A DNA stretch of 64,000 nt from Acrasis kona. Its lineage: Eukaryota > Heterolobosea > Eutetramitea > Acrasida > Acrasidae. Location of the stretch: NCBI GenBank assembly GCA_026419775.2, contig JAOPGA020001024.1, positions 1-64,000 of the forward strand. Reading direction: 5' to 3'. Both the position numbers and the translations under genes were made by a program. Positions 44,917 to 55,403 of this stretch are shown in pieces; position 1 is the stretch's first letter; every line of letters starts with the position of its first letter. Below the pieces are notes generated by a model. That model searched no databases and had not been told where the DNA came from. It saw only the letters and a list, made by a program, of their open reading frames with translations.

Positions 44917-46998
44917 ATGTTCATCGTCGGTAGGGCACGTTCACACACCATGAAAACAAGCATATTAGCAAATCGTTTTATGAGAAGAACTCTTCCCTGT
45001 CAGTCTCTGTTGATAAGGAAATTCACATCATGCTGTGTATTCGAGCAAACAAATCCGATTATTCCGGTGCATAACTTTAGAGAAACTTACAAAAGATCTC
45101 ATTATTGCGGTGATATTATATCAGACGACTTCGTTGGAAGAGATGTTAAATTCAATGCGTGGGTTGAAAAAGTCCGTACAATTAACAAGGAGAACCTTGT
45201 GTTCGTTGTTTTACGAGACCGAACAGGCACCGTACAAGCAATAATAGACCCAAGTGACCCAAACATTGACAAAACTACAGAGGTGGTGAACAACTTGAGT
45301 GTTGAAAGTGTGGTGACACTCACAGGTATTGTTAGAAGAAGACCAACCGATCAGGTCAATAAAGCTATGATAACTGGAGATTATGAGGTTGTTATTAGAG
45401 AAATTACTGTACTAAACGAGTGCAGTGCTCTGCCTCTTCAACTAGCTTCTGCTGTATGTTTTCTGTGAATTTTTTGCAACTTACATTTTTAAGGGTGAAG
45501 AAATTAGACTAAAATATAGATATCTTGATCTACGTAGGCCTGAACTATTGAACAATCTCAAGATACGGTCGAAAATGTTGAAAGTCATAAAAGAGTACAT
45601 GAGCGAATCCAGGCGTGGGTTTCTTGAAATAGAAACACCAACATTGTTCAAGTCCACTCCAGAGGGTGCACGTGAATACATTGTACCCACCAGACAGTAA
45701 GTTAAATATTCACACAAGAAGGAATAAATCGTTTTAGGAAAGGAAAATTCTATGCTCTCACTCAGAGTCCTCAGCAATACAAACAACTTTTAATGGTGGG
45801 AGGCATAGACCGATACTATCAAATTGCAAGGTGTTACAGAGATGAGTCAGGACGAATGGATAGACAACCAGAATTCACTCAAGTTGACATTGAGATGTCT
45901 TTCATCACCCCTCAAGATATATATGAACTTATAGAAGGCCTTTTGGTGAAGCTATGGAAAGAGATTCTAAACCACGACATTAAAGCTCCGTTCAAACACA
46001 TGTCATATCATGAAGCCATGACCGTAAGTGAGACCTTTTATCATTCTAACCATATTTAGAGGTTTGGATCCGATAAGCCAGACACAAGGTTTGGACTAGA
46101 ATTTAAAGACATAACAAACACATTAAAGAGTAATCAGGGTATCAAAAAAATCAGCGACTCAAATTTTACTTTTGCCTTTAATGCGAAGCAATTAGGTCCC
46201 CATCTTTCGAAGAAGAAGTTGGATGATTTGAAAACAGAGATAAGATCGGACTACATTAATACTGAACTGTACTTGTTAAAATATCCTTGTAATAAATTTG
46301 ATCTGTCTGAGAATGATGCACTCAAACACCAACTTGATCTTCAAGAAGGTGATATTATTGTTTTGTGTACTGGTATGCGTTGGGATCATGTTTTAAATAG
46401 TTTGGGTAAAGCCAGGTTGACTGTTTGTAAGCATATGGTTCAATTAGAATTAATTGAAGCCCCTCCAAGAGATCAATTCAATTTCTTGTGGGTTGTTGAT
46501 TTTCCATTGTTTGAAACTGTCGATGATGGTCATGCTGGTATTTCTGTAGGCAAGGAGGGATTAGCAAGCATGCATCATCCGTTTACCGCCCCCTTGTTAG
46601 AAGATGCTCATAAGTTAACATCCGATCCTCTTGGTGTTCGCGGAATGCATTACGATATTGTGTTGAATGGAATGGAACTTGGTGGCGGTTCTATTCGTAT
46701 TCATAACCCTGAAATACAAAGATATGTTCTTGAGGAGCTGTTGGGATTAGGTAGAGAGCGTACAAACGAACGATTTTCTCATCTCCTTGAGGCTTTGTCT
46801 TATGGTGCTCCACCTCATGGTGGCATTGCCTTGGGATTTGACAGGGTTGTATCTGTACTGTGCGGGGAACATGCAAAGTCGTTAAGAGATGTTATCGCTT
46901 TTCCCAAGTCCGCTTCTGGGAATGAAGTTATGTCTGGATCCCCTGGACCTGTAGAATCTTCACAGTTGAAAGAGTTGTTCATAGACATTTCAAAATAA
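44917..46998 (+). CDS. DARS2: Aspartyl-tRNA synthetase, bacterial/mitochondrial type
   Basis: Four exons: 44917-45453, 45494-45696, 45738-46023, 46060-46998, with introns of 40, 41 and 36 nt. About 654 residues. The basic Arg/Thr/Ser-rich N-terminus ([20 protein letters not shown]) is a likely mitochondrial signal; the second ATG at 44950 is an alternative start. The anticodon-binding OB fold has [11 protein letters not shown] and [13 protein letters not shown]. Class II motif 1 is near YLDLRRPEL; motif 2 is [23 protein letters not shown] minus its ends; motif 3 is [10 protein letters not shown]. The bacterial-type GAD insert domain (about 300-430) is present and the end is the usual [16 protein letters not shown]. 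It charges mitochondrial tRNA-Asp. Confidence 0.95.
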
Positions 46999-47130
46999 AA
47001 AGAAACATTGCTTTCGTATTGGTTATCTTGTGGATTTGAGCATTTTGAACTGGAGTGGTCTACAAGTAGTATAAAGATTTTAATCATTAATGCATTATAA
47101 ATTGGAGTGAATTGTTATAATTTATTACGT

Positions 47131-47516
47131 TTAAAAGTAAGTAATATCATCATCCAAGCTCTTATCTACTTCCACTGATGATAATGTATTTCCACCTGTG
47201 AATCCTTGATATACCTTGAGATGTACAGCTTCGTCTTTGCCTACTTTGACCTTGATGAAGTAGTTCACACCGGCAACCTCATAATGTTAATTAGTCGGTA
47301 TTTTGGAGTACTTACCACTTGTGTTGCGTAAGAGACAGCTTCATAAACGTCATAAACATCATTTGTCAAAGCCTCCACCTCGCCCTTTACCGAGTCTGCG
47401 ATAACTTGCACTTTCTTGTTGGCAGGTTTAGCTTCGGTCGTTCCTCCCACTAATATTGGAGAACCGGCAGTCAAGCACAATATAGCAATTAGTGCAACCA
47501 ATAAGATCAACTTCAT
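47131..47516 (-). CDS. Secreted stefin-like cystatin
   Basis: Exons 47516-47316 and 47277-47131, with a 38-nt intron GTAAGT..TATGAG that splits the inhibitory loop. About 115 residues. The signal peptide is MKLILLVALIAILCLTAGS; an in-frame ATG eight codons upstream is possible. The mature part has GGTTEAKP (the N-terminal Gly that enters the protease cleft), an alpha helix, the QVVAG loop formed exactly across the splice, NYFIKVKVG, VHLKVYQGF and the terminal DDDITYF. This is the full stefin/cystatin B pattern with no Cys. Stefins are usually cytosolic, so the signal peptide is notable. It probably inhibits papain-like proteases such as the one at 40 kb. Confidence 0.93.
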
Positions 47517-47723
47517 GTTTCGAGATTTTGTAATAAACATAATAAATTTAAAACCCTCATTTATTTCTCTTATGTTCTTCTATATATATTTGAGGAATAA
47601 TAATTGTGCATTAATTGCTGGTGTTGGGTTAAGCTTAGATATCCTTTTTTCGTTCATAGATGGATCATTACAACAATCATCGATAGTTGTATGCGTTGTA
47701 ATCTGTCGTAATGAGTTGAAGAA

Positions 47724-50035
47724 ATGAAAACACTTCAAGAATCTGAGTACAATGAGCGTTCCCATCAACTTATCACCGTTGTGAACAAAATGAGAGATGC
47801 TGGTGCACAGTTTGATCTTGATATTCCCACTATTGTATTTTGTGGCAATCAAAGTGCTGGGAAGAGCTCTCTAATAGAGGCCATAAGCTCAATAAACGTC
47901 CCTAGGTCAGAAGGAACATGCACAAGGTGTCCTATGGAGGTTCGATTGACACAGGCAGACCCTAATTCAGATGAGCAAGAAGACAAATGGTCTGCCAAGG
48001 TTACTTTACGATTGGAATACGATGATACCACAAAAACTCAAGGGAGGTTGTCGCAACCAAAAGAGGTCCCGTTTGGAAGTGTATATGAAAAGAAAGAAGT
48101 AGAGGGAATCTTAAGAAGAGCACAAAAAGCGGTTCTTAACCCCTCTAAAGAAGCTATTACATACCTTAGCATCAGTGATCAAGATTTAACTGCCATCCCA
48201 GACGAACTAAAATTCACCCGTAACATTGTGTGCATTCATATCACAGGGGCTAAAGTGAACCTAACTCTAATCGATCTACCTGGTATAATAAGAACGACTG
48301 AGACAAGAGAAGAGGAAATTTTTATAAAAATGGTTAGAGACACCGTTGAGGAGTATATCTCCAAGAAAAATTCTATTATCATTGCAACCATATCCTGCAA
48401 AGACGAGATACAAAACCAAGTTAGGATTATATTGTTAAATTTTCATTTAATCATAATTAGGAAATTTTCAACATGGCTAAAAACACTGACAAACAAGGCG
48501 ATAGAACTATTGGTATCCTAACCAAACCAGACACTGTAGCGGAGCAGGAAGAGAAGGAATGGGTCAACATCATGTGCGGCAAACACTTTCCTTTGCGACT
48601 GGGATACTACATGGTCAAAAATCCATCTCTAAAAAGTCTAAAAGAAAACATTTCATTTGAAATGGCGAGGCAGGAAGAAATTAATTTTTTTGAAGAGTCA
48701 TTAGTATGGAAGCAGTACACTGAGAAATTAAGTGACCGATTTGGAGTGGATAATCTACGTTCGGCGTTGAGTAGAAAACTAATAGAAATGATAGAAACAA
48801 CATTACCTAAAATGCAGCAGACCATAGAAGACAAATTAAAGCGAACAAAAATTGAATTGTCAGGAATGCCCGAAGAAATCAAAATGGACCACAAAGTAGG
48901 ATTGTTACATTTGGTGAAACTTTATTCGCAGAAGATTAGAGAGATGGTGTTGGTTGAGAATGGTAACACAAAAGTTTTTGACTCTATCAATAGAACTCTT
49001 AATTTGTTTGTCAACCAAATTACATCCACCCAACCAAGCTTGTCGCTTGAGAAAGAAGTCCATCTAGGGTCGAAACCTCCTCCTCGACCTTCTTCCAACA
49101 ATAATAGTTCTTCTCCAATCTCTTTTATTTTTGGCAATAATGAAAGTCAAAATGTTGCCGCATCAAATCCATTCTTAAAACCAATTGATACACAGTTTCA
49201 GACACCTGGCAGGCAGTCCTTAAATTCTTCATCTGATCATCAGCCATTCCAGATTAAAAGTGTTGTTTTTAGTAGGGAACAGCTTAAAAGAGACATAGAG
49301 AATCAGAGAGGTAAAGACTTACCAGGTTTCGTGCATTTTGGTCCAACTAAGCATATAATCAAAAAGTGTCAAAAAGAATGGGGACAGATTGCAATGTCTC
49401 TTCTTACAAAGATTTACACAAAAATAGAAGAAGTTATAGTTGATCAGTCTAATGAAGACTTTAATCGATTCCTCCATCTAAGGGACCAAGTTAATTTTCA
49501 TGTAAGAAATTATGCGAGAGAGTTACTCGAGAAAAATAGAAATATTATTGACTATCTTGTTGATGCAGAGCTGAGCGAACCACTCACTCTTAACAATCAC
49601 TATTTCAGTGAATCTGTAGATAAATACATGCTAGAGTACAAAAAGCCATTTGTAGTTGGTAATGCTGAGAATGCTCTCAAATTACTACATAACGCAGGAT
49701 TTCATGATATCAAAATAGAGGACTTGGACCGTCTTAGAAGAGACCCTGATGAAGAGATTCACAAGGTTATAGCTTCTGCAAGAGCTTACCATAGAGTCAG
49801 CAGGAAAAGTTTTACAGATTCAATACAAAAATGTATTTTCTGTCACTTCTTGAAAAAGTTTGCTGACACCATTGATGAGGTCCTTATTGAGAAACTGAAC
49901 ATATTGGACGGAGACAAGGAAAATTTCGCCAAGCTGCTGGCCGAAGATAAACTTTTAGTAACTAGAAGAGGGGATCTTAAAGAACAAGAGAGTCGCCTTG
50001 AAAGAGTTTATCAAGAGACCATGCATTTTGTATAA
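47724..50035 (+). CDS. Dynamin-family GTPase
   Basis: Exons 47724-48419 and 48461-50035, with a 41-nt intron GTTAGG..AATTAG. About 756 residues. G1 is GNQSAGKSS, the G2 Thr lies in GTCTRCPMEV, G3 is LIDLPGI, and G4 is GILTKPD. The stalk follows. A Ser/Asn/Pro-rich insert (about 455-520, PPPRPSSNNNSSS) replaces a clear PH domain. The C-terminal helical region resembles a GED (KEQESRLERVYQE). The layout is closer to Mx/DLP types than to classical endocytic dynamin. It could act in organelle division or vesicle scission. TTGTAATC lies about 25 bp upstream. Confidence 0.9.
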
Positions 50036-50113
50036 TAAAATACTTCTACAAAATCTCTATTTCTCTTAAACACAGGATAAATTTTATTTTGAGTTAACGC
50101 ATACTGTGATAAT

Positions 50114-51268
50114 ATGTGGTATGGTCAACTAAAAGCTTCAAAAAGACCAACACATTGCAAAATGAAAAGAAGCAATTCGGAAGCCGTTCATAACCCAAAA
50201 AGAACAAAGATAGAAGAGCCTCTAAGACCAACAACTCCTTTCTCTGTGAGATTGCTTGTAAGGAAAGAACTAACTGATTTATGGACTGAAAGAACAACGT
50301 CACTACATGCCGGTCGCAATGTAATTAACAACGTTGAAAATACATTGGTACATAGTGTTCCAGACAATTATTTTGCAGTTGAAGTGGTGAACAATTCGGG
50401 TAGAGAAGCATCTGCAGAAATACTTATTGAAGGACGTAGTACTATCACCACAAATGGATCAAAATATAGTGCAAGTTTAGGTATTGGAGGTACACACCGT
50501 TGTGATTGTTTTCAAGTTAATGGCGTAAAATTCCCCATCAAGTTTAACAAATCCATAACAACAAATGAACGATCGGACAGAAATGTTATCCTAGACCCCG
50601 AAGAGTTGGACAAGATTGGAACGATTAAAATTACTATATGGTATTCTAGATGTACATCGACCAGAAAGGAGGCGTATATTGCCGAAGCCCCCGAAACTTT
50701 GCCAACCAGCAAGACGATCATGGATGAAAAAACAAAATTTGCTGGTGTTCATTGTGGAACTGGACAATTAATAAGAACCAACCATAAGTACATTAACATT
50801 TCTAATGTAATATTTGAAGAAAAAGCTGCCCAGTTTTTAATTGTTTATCGAGACACCACTGGTTTTATTCACGAAAAACAATTAGAAAAATGGAATGGAT
50901 GTGACTTTAGCGGCTTTAGCATTTTTTCCGATGAACCCGATTCGGGCGTCATTGACATTTCTGACGACGAAAATGAAGAGGAAGACAACTCGGTCCAGGA
51001 CGAATTCAACAAGAGAATCGAAGCAATTGACAACATTAGCAAGTGGTCACCAAAACAGCTACTACATTGGGTTAAGATGAAGGAGGATATCAAAGAGACG
51101 CAAATGTGCTTCAAAAGAAAAAACATTAACGGTAAAATGTTTACTTTGATGAAAGAGGAGGATTTCATCAAAGTCATTGGTGTCCAAAAGGATGAAGCAG
51201 AGAAGATTATTTCGTTGAGGGAGGAATTAATAACAAGTGGAGGAAAACCTGTTGTTGAAGATGAATAA
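50114..51268 (+). CDS. SAM-domain protein with DUF7918-like N-terminus
   Basis: 384 residues from ATG 50114; a second in-frame ATG at 50162 precedes the KRSNSEAVHNPKRTK patch. Residues about 40-215 contain FAVEVVNNSGREASAEILIEG and GTIKITIWYSR, a beta-rich block resembling fungal DUF7918, which is a weak match. An acidic stretch near 280-300 (SDDENEEEDN) is followed by a SAM domain (about 315-375): SPKQLLHWVKMKE, INGKMFTLMKEEDFIKVIGV and EKIISLREEL. SAM domains mediate protein or RNA contacts. Likely nuclear. The stop is 72 bp from the convergent SHMT stop. Confidence 0.65.
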   Translation: MWYGQLKASKRPTHCKMKRSNSEAVHNPKRTKIEEPLRPTTPFSVRLLVRKELTDLWTERTTSLHAGRNVINNVENTLVHSVPDNYFAVEVVNNSGREASAEILIEGRSTITTNGSKYSASLGIGGTHRCDCFQVNGVKFPIKFNKSITTNERSDRNVILDPEELDKIGTIKITIWYSRCTSTRKEAYIAEAPETLPTSKTIMDEKTKFAGVHCGTGQLIRTNHKYINISNVIFEEKAAQFLIVYRDTTGFIHEKQLEKWNGCDFSGFSIFSDEPDSGVIDISDDENEEEDNSVQDEFNKRIEAIDNISKWSPKQLLHWVKMKEDIKETQMCFKRKNINGKMFTLMKEEDFIKVIGVQKDEAEKIISLREELITSGGKPVVEDE

Positions 51269-51339
51269 CGACTTTGTAATGTATTTTCTAATCAGAGTTA
51301 TATTTAAACGATGTATTTATAAATAAACCAACTAATTTA

Positions 51340-52425
51340 TTACAATGAGTTTGGGTCTTCTCCAGGGATTCCAAACTTGGCCGATAGATCATAACCACGA
51401 TCCAAAAGACCTTTGGCGAGCGCACGTGCATTAGCTTTGATCTGTTTTGCGTATTGATGGAATTCTTCGGTTTGAACTTCTCGCATTTGAGTTGCGATGG
51501 CTCCGATTTGGTTATTGTGTGGACCTCCTTGACATCCTGGGAAAACAGCAAAGTCAACTAGGGTATGTAATCCCTTCTTCTTGTTGGAGAAGATGAGACC
51601 GGCACGTGGACCACGTAGAGATTTGTGAGTGGTTGTGGTGACCAAATCACAGTATGGGAAAGGACTCTTGTGCTCTTTGGCGGCGACTAGACCTGCGTAA
51701 TGGGCCATGTCGCACATTAGCAAGCAACCGACTTGATCGGCAACCTTTCTTAATCTCTCATAATCCCAGTCACGTGGGTAAGCGCTACCTCCGCAGACAA
51801 TCATTTGAGGTTTGTATATGAGGGCGAGCTTTTCCAATTCGTCGTAATCAATGTAACCATCTGGCTTCACTCTGTAAGGTAGGGACTCAAAGTAGATACT
51901 TGTTGCGGACACCTTCTTTTTTCCGGTATAGTAGCCGTGACTCAAATGGCCACCACTTGGAAGGTCCAAGCCCATAATGCGGTCGTGAGGCTTCAATACG
52001 GCAGTGTAGGCTGCGAAATTGGCAACCGATCCACTGTAGGGTTGAACGTTTACGTCCCACTCCTCAGGGCTAATGTCAAACGCCTAAAACTTAGTAAATT
52101 TGATGAAGTTGTTCCAACCTTTAAGGTTCTGTCTTTGCATAACTTTTCAATTTGGTCAATGTAGTCGTTTCCTCCATAATATCTTTGGCCGACTTGACCC
52201 TCACTGTACTTGTTTGTTAGACAGCTACCCAAACAGTCCAAAACGGCGCGACTAGTGAAGTTCTATAAATGTGAGATTCTGTAACTTTGGCACAAATCTT
52301 ACCTCTGAAGCAATTAGTTCTAGACCCTTCCATTGTCTCTTTCTCTCCTTCTCTACAAGATCGTGTAGGTCTGGATCGACCTCCTTTAAAGTCTTGTTTT
52401 GCTCAAGTAGGGGGATGTTCGTCAT
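51340..52425 (-). CDS. SHMT: Serine hydroxymethyltransferase, C-terminally truncated
   Basis: Three exons: 52425-52303, 52262-52119, 52083-51340, with introns of 40 and 35 nt. About 337 residues against 460-480 in the family. Present: [72 protein letters not shown] and the PLP Lys in [12 protein letters not shown], then [12 protein letters not shown]. After [17 protein letters not shown] the usual small domain is replaced by [10 protein letters not shown] and two stops. The missing part holds the Arg that binds the serine carboxylate and the folate-side loops. The next gene leaves no room for another exon. It may be an inactive paralogue, a split gene or a local assembly loss. SHMT links serine/glycine to one-carbon folates. 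Confidence 0.9.
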
Positions 52426-52922
52426 TTTGGATTTACGGATAAATATTTTTCCACTATAGCACTCAACCGATCAACAAATCTCCAATCTGACGCCAAAAAT
52501 TACAAAAGATATTCATGTTGGAAGTTCATCACGTTCAAGAAACTCTTCATATAGTTTTGTGATATCATTAAAGATTTGTCTAGTTTGCATTCACATTTTG
52601 CACGCATCTTTGACGTCAAGAAAATGAAGGAATCCCATAACTTTGTAATAAAATTATTTAACAAGTTAATGTATCTAAGATTAAGTCGGTTTTTTGCGAT
52701 GAGGAGAAAAACTAGTAGATGTTCACAGATGTTACTGAATTTCATGTAGAGTAAAACTGTCTGTCCTTAGATGTCTGAGCCAACATTTTATGCTTTTTAA
52801 CAGCTACCATCCCCATATTGTGTACAAATTGTAGAATGAAAATTAGTGAGATGGAAAACTGCAACATAGCCTAAGAAGCACGGGAAACTGTTTGAGCGTT
52901 GATGAACAAAGTGTTGGTATAT
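52426..52922. other. Intergenic stretch
   Basis: AT-rich. A minus-strand frame at 52745-52500 (81 codons) matches nothing and is probably spurious. Confidence 0.4.
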
Positions 52923-53858
52923 TTATTTCAAAACCTCTCCTGTCTTCTTCAAACCGCTTCTAATTCCAAGTATGTCATTCAACGAAACACCCATTGTTCC
53001 AGTCTTTTTATTGGAAGATGATGAGTTATCGATCATGGGTGGGGGAAGATTTGGGGGAGGTGGTGCACTTGATGGAGCTTTGATTGGCTTGTCTCTTGGA
53101 TCTAATTCCTTCCTCCATATTTCTGCATGTGATATTCTCTCTAGTTTTTCGAAATCACCTTTTGGAACATCAACTTCTGATGTCTTCTTTGATTGCTCTT
53201 CAATCTAAAAAATGTTATACTCCAACAAAATCCATCATTTTACCTTTGCAAGTTCGTCTGGATTAAATACATGTGTCAAAGTAACTTTCGACCGTTTGGG
53301 AACGGGCTTCTTCCTTCCAAGAGTATAAACCGTTCTCTCCTTTTCTTTTCTTGCTGACTTCAACCTCTCTCCAATGTCTCCTTCAGGAGTATCAAGAACG
53401 ACTTTTTGTACTTCCGCTTCAATTGGAGTTAGTACCAAAGGATTTATAATTGGTTTGAACGGTTGCTTTGTGACGGTAGCAGCAGTGGTCACAGATGAAA
53501 CAGGCGTTTTTGTTAAAACTTCGACTGCAGGATCTGTTAACTGGGGCTTAGGACTAGAAACGTTTGATATTACAGGAGGTGATGGTACAGGAGGTTTAGC
53601 AAATGCGACTTGATCGATTTGGGGTGCTTGTTGCACAATTTCCGTTTTGGTTTGAGGAATTGGTTCAGTATGTGCAGTCGAACTTTGAATGGTATCAACC
53701 TCCACCTCCTCAGATTCTTTCTCATCTTGCTCTTTAAGAAGCTTCAAAACATAATTAATGATCCCTGTTAATAGCAATAATAATTTTGCACTAATGAATT
53801 CAATAAAGAGTAATGTTTTATCTTACATGAGACCTTGATCACTCCCACTGGTCTCCAT
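52923..53858 (-). CDS. Hypothetical protein with N-terminal hydrophobic segment, polyproline and LKKT motif
   Basis: Three exons: 53858-53827, 53790-53244, 53204-52923, with introns of 36 and 39 nt. About 286 residues. The start METSGSDQGL leads into a hydrophobic AKLLLLLTGIINYVL. Then comes a long Pro/Val/Thr-rich disordered region and a basic block RKKPVPKRSK. The C-terminus is proline-rich (SSAPPPPNLPPPM) followed by SLNDILGIRSGLKKTGEVLK. That end resembles a profilin-binding polyproline plus an actin-binding LKKT/WH2-like helix, though the spacing is not canonical. I do not recognise the family; an actin link is speculative. Confidence 0.55.
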
Positions 53859-54121
53859 TTTTGTGTAATATGAATGACATTGAAGTGTGACCGTTACAAT
53901 TGACCGGACAACCGCTTCATGTAGGTGAGCAAATAACCAGATGAAGATGTAATGGAACCAGGAATTTTTATTATCCGCAGATATATAGCGAGTGGAAATT
54001 AAATCGACCAAGATTCACACCTAAACTTCTATAAAAGCAGCGTAGGAACAAACCAGACAGGAGTCATACATAACATTAAAACTCTCTTCACAGAATTAGA
54101 TCGTACCTCACTGAAGAGTTT

Positions 54122-55273
54122 TTAGTCATTACTTTCCGACCAACCAGATACATTACCAACTCGAAATTGCAATGGAACTTCGAATTTTGTCAAACCATCC
54201 ACTGTTAAAATATCGTTGACGCCGATTGATATCACATGTGTAGGTACTTTAGATCTCCTTCTCTTAAGTAAATCACTCTCAAGTGTAACATTTTTAAGTT
54301 TATCTTGTACGAACGAAAAGGTCTGCCTTTCCCCCTCCTCAATTAAAACTGATTCTGGATCTCTACGATCCTTACGAGCAGTAACTGGTTGTGATTTAGG
54401 TGAGTTTAAAGGCAAGCCGCGATTGTTCAAAACTTCAGCTTTGTGCTTCTTTACAAATCGACGAGGTGGTGCTGAAAGATTTGTTCTTGCTTCGTATCGA
54501 GGGGATAAATCAGATATGGATTTTTTTGGAGATGTTGGTTTCTCAGACAGATGCAACCGAGGAGAATGAAGGACGAACTCGCCACTATCCTCGTCGTCCA
54601 TAAACTTGCCTAGTTTTATTTTGGCTCTACAACGGGCCGATACAGGCAGTCGTTTATAAAGGCTTCTCGGAGTAGAATTATCTATTGGTAATGTATGCAC
54701 ATCAATGTCATTAACGTAGAGCTTTCTTCTAATGTCTACTGTGTGTAGGGCATCAATTGAAGGCAACCTGTGCGTCCTTATTGGAATTATGCTCGGTGAA
54801 AGTGAGAAGACATCTTGTTCAAGTTCTTGCATTCTCTGTATTTTCTTGAATGTGTTGTAAAATGATTTGTCCTCCTCTTCAACGTCTTCGGATCTAGATA
54901 CTACAATACTTCTTTTACGCGGCGACAGCTGTGGAGGATCGAATAAAATTTCAGCACTTTTTACTTCGGGTATTACTCTTTTCGACGGTGATGTGAAGGG
55001 TCTAACAGGTTCTGGCAATAGTTTTTTTGTTGGTACTCTTGCTGTTGCTGGGCGAACTACATTCTCTGTAACTTCTAGAACTGGTGGTGTGTTTTTTTTT
55101 GTGTGCGTTATATAAGACTCCCTCGGGAAGATTGAAGCTGAAGTCGATTTTGATGTAATTACGTGCTTTTCATCCCAATCCCTGGAAAATTTCTGCACCT
55201 CATTCGCATATCTTATGCTGCTTAAATCAAGATTGCAATTCTTTCGTACAAAAAAATCATCCTTTTTCTTCAT
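54122..55273 (-). CDS. Hypothetical disordered basic protein
   Basis: 383 residues from ATG 55273, no intron. It is rich in Ser, Pro, Arg and Lys with many SP/TP sites (RPFTSPSKR, LSPRKRS, HSPRLHLSEKPTSPKKS). One helical stretch is FYNTFKKIQRMQELEQDVF. The C-terminal 60 residues look more folded (THVISIGVNDILTVDGLTKF, ending VGNVSGWSESND). No known domain. It could be a cytoskeletal or cell-cycle substrate; no function claimed. Confidence 0.6.
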   Translation of the reverse strand: MKKKDDFFVRKNCNLDLSSIRYANEVQKFSRDWDEKHVITSKSTSASIFPRESYITHTKKNTPPVLEVTENVVRPATARVPTKKLLPEPVRPFTSPSKRVIPEVKSAEILFDPPQLSPRKRSIVVSRSEDVEEEDKSFYNTFKKIQRMQELEQDVFSLSPSIIPIRTHRLPSIDALHTVDIRRKLYVNDIDVHTLPIDNSTPRSLYKRLPVSARCRAKIKLGKFMDDEDSGEFVLHSPRLHLSEKPTSPKKSISDLSPRYEARTNLSAPPRRFVKKHKAEVLNNRGLPLNSPKSQPVTARKDRRDPESVLIEEGERQTFSFVQDKLKNVTLESDLLKRRRSKVPTHVISIGVNDILTVDGLTKFEVPLQFRVGNVSGWSESND

Positions 55274-55403
55274 TATACATTGTGTATTGTAGATTTCACT
55301 TGTGTACTTTGTAAGGTTAACCGTAAAAGTATGTTGGCCTGATATATTTATTTGTAACAGTTCATAAAGTTGTACCTCAGTTTACCAAATCAAACAATAA
55401 ATT

